Of a stretch of DNA of 64,000 nucleotides, positions 58,022 to 64,000 are shown in pieces. The notes beneath the pieces are model-generated. The model did not search any database. It was not told where the DNA came from and saw only the letters and a program-made list of their open reading frames with translations. Made by a program: the position numbers and the translations under genes. Within the stretch, counting starts at the first letter, position 1. Each line of letters starts with the position of its first letter. The stretch covers positions 12,389,866-12,453,865 of the forward strand of contig CM119265.1 in NCBI GenBank assembly GCA_051294375.1. Reading direction: 5' to 3'. Source of the stretch: Paraspadella gotoi. Lineage: Eukaryota > Chaetognatha.

Positions 58022-60561
58022 GAAAGAAAGACGTAGTAGCGAAAGAGTTCAGGACTAAAAAATATCTTAATTAAATCATGAATTTAATAACAATATTTAA
58101 ATAAAATACAGATTATAAATATAAGTTTAAATTCAAAAAAATATATCTTCGTTTTGCGAATAAATATTTTAAAGTTTTTAAATTTGGTTTTTCAACCTCG
58201 ATGCATTCTTCTCTTCCTCATCTTTGCGTATTCCAATCATTTTACATATACGTAAATATATTTAAACTTTGTTATACGTAGGAGATGCACACTGCACCTT
58301 AGCAAAAATTCTTTTTGCTTCATATTGCAAATGGGAACTAAATACAAATTGTACAAATGATGGTATTGTACTTGTTTGGTTAAAGTCATGTAAGTCAAAC
58401 CTTATACTTATGGTTATAGTTTTAATATTTAGAAAAAAAATTTCAAACTTTTTCTAAATATTTACTACACAACGAAAAGAAAGGAAAATACAAAGTTTTA
58501 ATATTCAAATTTATGGTATTTAGGGAAAAAACTAATCTCATTTACACCTGAATTTTAGGTTTTTTATTAGAATGCTTTGCCTCGGTATAAAAATTTAAAA
58601 GTTGATGCTTCATTGCGCTGTGATCTTAAACGGATTTACTTGCCACAGTACAATAATATTATTGTAATTGTTAAAAAAATGCTACTAGTGGAAATTTAAA
58701 TTTTTAAAAGATTTTGCACAAATTTTATTTTTCAAAATATTGTAGTAGTTTGGAGTTCTTACAAGTTTTACATATGTTGTTCTAAAAATATGTATGTCTT
58801 ATTTGTGAATAGCAAATTGTTGAAATAGTACAAATAAAATGGCGTATTAATAAATACAAAAATTGTAAAGTTTCAAGAGGATATAAAAAAAATTAGTAGT
58901 GGCAAATAAATACATCTATTTGGCAATAGTTATTGACAGGCACAAAAAGAAATGTTCAATCGTTGAGAGACTAAAAGAGACTGTCGAGGGAGATCGAGGT
59001 AGTTACAAAGAAAGAGAGAGAAAGAGGTACATAGATGGTCAGTAACCTGCTTCCCTCGCGACCATACAGCATAGTGACCAACAAGGGTCAACCCCGTGGT
59101 GGCGAAGCCTTCGTAGCCATATCCCGCCTTCCGAATAAAGTCCGAAGGGTGGTCTTTTCGGCGATGTAGAGGGCGTGATCGGGGAGTCCAGTAATATCGT
59201 TTTGGCGGTTGGCATCTCCAAGATTTTTGTCTAGGTGGCGCCCATCTGGGGAATAATGGCGGCGTCAGCTGGGAAGAGAATGTTGCTTCCAGCCGAGGAG
59301 GCAGAGGTGCCGGCTGAGGAGGCGGAAATGCCGGCCAAAGAGGATGCGGTGCTGGTCAAGAAACAAGGGGTTTTAACTGAGGAGGCCGCGGAGCTGGCCT
59401 AGGTCGAGGAGGCGGAGGAGGGGCAGGCCGGGGAGACGGTGGAGTTGATCCTGAACTCGCTGTCTCCGACCTCATGTGACGCCGAGATATACCGTCGCTC
59501 AAAAAGGCTTCCCCTAGGGGCGATAGAAGGGGCCGCCCCCAGGCGCAGTCAACCCCGGAAGAAAAATATTTTTGATCATTGAGAGGTGCCACTAATGTAA
59601 TATACCTAAGGGCTACCCCTTGGCAAATATATTTTTGACCTTTACAGGGGCGCTCCTAATGCTAATTCATTTTGGAAACAATAACCCTAATGGTAACCCC
59701 AGGGCGTAAAAAAAAAGGCTTCTCCCTGGAACAAAAAAAAAGAGTAATTTTAAACAAAAAAGCCAGGCTTTTTAATTCTATTCCTTACCAAATCTTTATT
59801 CCTTTCCCCTCTCACTCTCTTTTTTTTTTCTTTCTTGACAATATGCCCTCCAGAAATTGCGTGAAAAACTATTTTGATGGATCATTTTTCTTTTATAAAA
59901 TTGGTACAACTCATATAAACATAATCCAATCCTTTAATAAATTTATTTCATTAACTACTATTAAACAAAAAATCCAATTGGCATATGGATCGATAATCAT
60001 TTTAGTGCTAATTCATTATGAATAAATTATTATTTCTACTAAGTTTCAATTTTTATTCTGGTATGCAAAGACCGAATCTATTCTCAGCTATTAATTTTAC
60101 TGCCATTTTTTCTTATTTTAATAGTAATAATAAAAATATAATATATAATATAGTTTATAATATATTGTGGCGGTATATTCACACCGCCTCACGTCCACCA
60201 TCCTTCAGCCAAATACATTGGCTCAGAGGGGGAACACACCATCCCAGGCGTAGTGTTCCATCCACAGTCGTACCGACTTCCCTCTGCGTTGGCAAAGCGA
60301 GACCGTCCTTGGGTAACCGCGCCAGTGACTGGAGGCGTCACTGAGGGTCTTAAGCCCCCAAAACCAACATTGAGATGCCCCAGCCCAATGGGCATCACAG
60401 GCAACCCGGCTGTTGCCATTAAATAATAATATTAGACTGAGTGCTTCTCGTCGTCAACTGGTGATTCATTTGTTAAAGCCATCAGCCACTTCATTCAAAG
60501 TTCGAAGGCTAAGTACATTACCATTGCCTCATCCTAAAAAAAACATTAAAAACATTAAAAG
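58022..60561. other. Intergenic region with two GC-rich blocks
   Basis: After the VWD gene 2 stop the sequence is AT-rich to about 59035. From 59040 to 59590 it is abruptly GC-rich with GAGGAGGC-type repeats and no ATG frame longer than about 50 codons. A second GC-rich block at 60170-60420 contains short inverted words (GGCAACCCGGCTGTTGCC). A family A fragment lies at 59899-59945. The blocks look like pieces of mobile elements, but I recognise none. Confidence 0.45.
59899..59945 (+). repeat. Repeat family A fragment
   Basis: Begins AAAATTGGTACAACTCATAT and covers only the first third of the family. Confidence 0.55.
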
Positions 60562-63500
60562 TTAACCTGAAACGTCCTTGCCGTCGCGACTACTACCTTC
60601 GCCAACAACAATCGATTTGGCAAGGATGGCTTTTTCTTTGGCTCGTCGTTCCGTCGCCGCCGTTCGACGTCGTTCAATGTCGTCGAGAGTTTCCTTCGAA
60701 TCCGGGAAAGTGTCATTCAGGCCGCCGACACGCCCACAGCCTCCGTTTTCGACTTTCTCTTCGAAAGAGTTGACGCGATCTTTGACCCTGACGGCCACTT
60801 CGATTCCTGGACGCGCCTCGCCGATCAGGCTCATCCTTTCGTCAGCGTCCCACAACGAGCCGAGCTCGTCGGGCAACGGCTTCTCGAATGGGATCGTCGA
60901 AAACGCCGCTTTCGGAGTTTTAGATTGGTTGAAGAAGGTCGAAACGCTCGCTCTTGAAGGCGTCGACGCGGTTGGTGGCGGAGTCGGCGGTGTTCGAAGC
61001 TTCGGAGTATAGACCGACAAGGACGAAGAACGTTCCAGTTGTTTTCGAGGATTTTCTTTTTGTGTAGAAGAATCGCTAAGCGAAGTCTGTCCACCCGTGA
61101 CCGACAACAAAGATATATTCTTTTTCAAGTTGAGGGAAATCGGTTTAGATTTCGCAGCTGACGAAGAAAGCGACGGATGAAGCGTCGCCGAATGAAGCGA
61201 CGCAGAATGAAGCGACGCAGAATGAAGCGGCGCCGAATGAGTTGACGCCGTCTGGTCGACGGAATCTCGCGGCGGCGTCGATGCCGATGTTCCATTGACG
61301 CCGACAGAAAGATTCATTTCGGGCGTCGAAAAATTAGCTCGATTCGACTTAAGAACCGCGCTGCTCATATACCGGGAGGGTGGACTCAAAACAACGCCTC
61401 GAGGGAAAACGTCTGAAGAGTGATTCGCTAATTCCACATTTTCCTGACGTGAAATACGATGAGATCGTTAGCTTGTGGCAACACATTCCCTCTAACCACC
61501 CGCCTAACGACATCTGAGAAATCTTGGTGGCTGAAGAGCATTCTCTTTACACCAATCGGCTTTGTGTTCGCACTCCATTGGTGTCTATTGTCTAATGTTT
61601 AAAAGTGCTAAATTGAAACTATCAAGCGAAACGTAAAAGCTGTCTTACCTGAGCGGTAGCGATATGGCCGAACTGTGGTAAAAAGGGAAAAAAATATATC
61701 AGTCAAGGATAGAACTCCCCGTTATCCACGAACCTCACCTCCCGGATCAAAATCTCGAGTTGGACCCTAGTGTCTTCGGCGTCGTCCTCCGATTCCAGCG
61801 TAAATCCATGCAGCTTCGTCAGTAGCTGCTTCAGCAGCAGTATGTCCGCTCGCCGCTGTTCTCGCAACAACTCCAACTCCGCCGTCAAACTTTCGTTTCG
61901 ATGCGTCAACTCCTGGGTTCGGTTGGTCGAAAGAACGATTCAATAAAAAAGCAAAAATACAGTATTTTAACTCAAAATAAATAAAATCTTACAATTCAAT
62001 ATTTTCACTGGTACAATGTAAAATTGACTTTGTTTTTGTTCAATAATCACAGCATACTGTACCTCCGAAGTCCTTTCCTCCTCTTTCTCGTCGTCCATCT
62101 TGAAGCGAACGCGTTTGACTCGAAACCCGGACCGAAGTTCGTCGTCAACCGTAGACGCCCTCTCATCTCGACTTTCTTCCCCGACTTCTAGCCCTTCCTT
62201 CACCTCTCCCTCTTCTTTCACTTTCGTCGATAGAGTCAGTCTTTTTCGATTTTCCTCCAACTTGGCCTTCGCTTTGGCCACAATTTCCTCCACGACTCCT
62301 CCTCCCTCTCCTCCTCTTCCTCCCTTTCTTTCCCTCGCCGCGTCGATCGCCGCCTTGGACTTCTTCCTCCAGAGATTCCCCAGCCTCTCGGCGTTCCTCC
62401 TCTTTTCCTCCAGCTCGATCCGGTCCTCGTAGCTTCGCCTCAGCAGCTCTACTTCGCGTCGATGCTCGCTGGCGACGAGTTCCAACTCTTCAGCGGCGGC
62501 GAGACTCAGCTCCCTATGAGATTCGACAGATTATAAAGACTTTATAAAGGTCTCTCTCCCTTCCTTTCTTCAAAGTAAATTGTGCTGAGAAGACTCTCGT
62601 TGAGAAGTTCATTTTCGAGGAAGTTTCAATCTGATACATTCATTACTAAATCGTTTTTGAAACGGGAAAACATTAACGTAAAAAGACTTCCGATCTGAAA
62701 AAAAAAAAAGAAGTAATGAGACCATTCTCTTATCTCTCGATCTCAGTAACCTCGTCGCCATTTCTCCGTCGGCGAGGCTTTTCTCCAAGGCCCGCTGCAG
62801 TTTGGTTACGCGTCGGCGGAGAGCGATCGTGTCTAATGAGTCTTGAGGGGAAACGTCCGTCAGCTGCGCCTGGTTAAAGGGGGGGGGAGTTAGTTTCTGC
62901 GTCAGGACTTATGCTTGGTGGATAAATGGCGAGATTGTTTTTTTTTACCTCCAAAAGATTTCGATCTTCGTCTAATTTTCCGCATTTGATTTTGAGTCTT
63001 TCGATTTCCATCGACTTGAGGTGAAGGGAAATGTCCATCTCGTCCCTCTCGGTCTCCATCGCGTCAATTCTTTCCACAAACGGGGGAAAAATAAAACAAA
63101 CAAAAAAACAACAACAATGAGAAAATAAAGTAAAAACATTTGAAAGAACTTTAGTCTTTAAAAAGTTAATGCCTATATCAATAACCCGTTGTTAAGACAT
63201 CACATTGCCAAAATTAGGAGGCAAAATAGTTTATTTATTTAATGAATAATTAATTTTATCTTGGTTGTACCAATGTCATGATAGACATCGATAACCATAA
63301 AACCACCTGCCCTCCATGTGCTCTTTTCTTTGCGCCTCCAAGTCTTCCATCTTGCGTCGAAGTCGCTCCAACTCGTCGTCCTTGACGCGGGCGTCGTCCC
63401 TCGTTTTCGCCAACGCCTCATTTAATCCGACAATTTTTTCTTTGGCCGTTTGGAGCGCGAATTCGAGTTGGCGTCGTGATCTGAGCAAACGCGTTCAAAA

Positions 63501-64000
63501 TGGTTTAATGGGATGTGATACAGTTTAGAAATACACAAAATACATTGAATTTATTTGTTCGTATGTACCGTAATTCTTCGCCCTTTTTTACACTGACCTT
63601 TTGTTGGATTTTCCGGTCTCGGGCGCCACTAATCGATCTTTCATATTCCGGTTGATGACGGCCAGATGAGCGACGAGGCTCTTGGCGGCATCGACGTCCG
63701 AGTTGAAGCGAACCAGATCGTCGTCGATTTCGTCGTCGTCTTCGTCGTTGATGTCATCCCATAAATCAATGTCAGCGAACGTAGAGGTTGTGAGAAACTG
63801 AAATATATTTATAAATATACTTATGCGTTATAAATACTGCTAGTCTTTGATTTATGATTAAGTTACGTCCTCACATGCTGAACAGCGTTGAGTAGAGCGA
63901 GTCGTTGCCTGCACGTGTTGTCGTATCCAACGATGAAACAGTTGACCTGCTGTTGGTATTTTGTTTTGGCGACGGGATCTGACATTAGCGCCATCAGCGC
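60562..64000 (-). CDS. Coiled-coil protein, 3' part, unidentified
   Basis: Nine minus-strand exons chain in phase and the gene continues past the window: 64000-63875 (partial), 63797-63598, 63480-63307, 63069-62949, 62869-62751, 62513-62063, 61912-61739, 61672-61649, 61443-60562, giving 756 residues before the stop. An acidic segment (DDINDEDDDEIDDD) is followed by long heptad coiled coil (LNEALAKTRDDARVKDDELE and beyond), then a Lys/Glu-rich stretch. The last 294 residues are Ser/Pro/Thr-rich with a six-residue repeat (SASLH). Exon 8 is only 24 bases but has good splice sites and keeps phase. No family recognised; a cytoskeletal or centrosomal scaffold is a guess from composition. Confidence 0.7.
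63197..63280 (-). repeat. Repeat family A copy
   Basis: Complement reads GACATTGGTACAACCAAGAT followed by TTCATTAAATAAATAAACTA. It lies in an intron of the coiled-coil gene. Confidence 0.6.

Noticed and set aside
59256-59402. Plus-strand frame rich in Glu-Glu-Ala in the GC block
   Set aside because: Short, repetitive, bounded by stops, with no splice or family support.
60189-60419. 76-codon minus-strand frame in the second GC block
   Set aside because: No domain, no neighbouring exons, and likely a product of high GC reducing stops.
1-64000. tRNA, rRNA or prokaryotic features
   Set aside because: I scanned by eye for tRNA B-box-like words and rRNA-like conserved blocks and found none that fold properly. 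A tRNAscan or Rfam run would decide; any hit would overturn this.

Overview
This window reads as nuclear DNA of an invertebrate animal. Genes are split by GT-AG introns, mostly 60-110 bp long. Intergenic DNA is AT-rich, and several dispersed repeat families lie in introns and between genes. ASCC3, ZDHHC24 and a TRAK/Milton kinesin adaptor point to Metazoa. I cannot place the phylum. Gene models were built by hand: exon ends were chosen so that splice sites, reading phase and recalled family sequence agree. Wherever a full chain is given, its length is a whole number of codons.

Layout. 0.9-2.0 kb (+): ZDHHC24-like S-acyltransferase. 3.1-6.9 kb (+): a UBZ4-type zinc-finger protein whose introns hold two related inverted-repeat DNA transposons. 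7.2-10.5 kb (+): a C2H2 protein with unusual back-to-back finger pairs. 11.3-22.3 kb (+): ASCC3, 39 exons, 2,399 residues. 22.2-24.6 kb (+): a class II photolyase homologue whose C-terminal FAD/DNA half has lost many conserved residues; its 5' end abuts or overlaps the ASCC3 3' end. 25.0-31.8 kb (+): TRAK/Milton, 21 exons, 1,425 residues. 32.3-36.3 kb (-): two unidentified genes. 36.5-41.6 kb (+): tandem paralogues of a small two-helix membrane protein.

41.6-45.5 kb is repeat-rich and apparently gene-free. 45.5-46.9 kb (+): a single-pass membrane protein with two PPSY motifs. 47.0-50.0 kb (-): a small six-exon gene that overlaps, antisense, the promoter and first intron of the next gene. 50.2-52.1 and 55.9-58.0 kb (+): tandem secreted proteins with SRCR-like, VWD, C8 and TIL domains; the first copy has a 10-bp duplication that breaks its frame. 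58.0-60.5 kb holds two GC-rich blocks and no convincing gene. 60.6-64.0 kb (-): the 3' part of a coiled-coil gene that runs off the window.

Functionally this is a mixed neighbourhood. The one suggestive link is ASCC3 (helicase for alkylation repair and ribosome rescue) beside a photolyase relative. The two tandem duplications (two-helix membrane proteins; SRCR/VWD secreted proteins) and at least five interspersed repeat families show local evolutionary activity. I saw no rRNA, tRNA, CRISPR array or prokaryotic feature.
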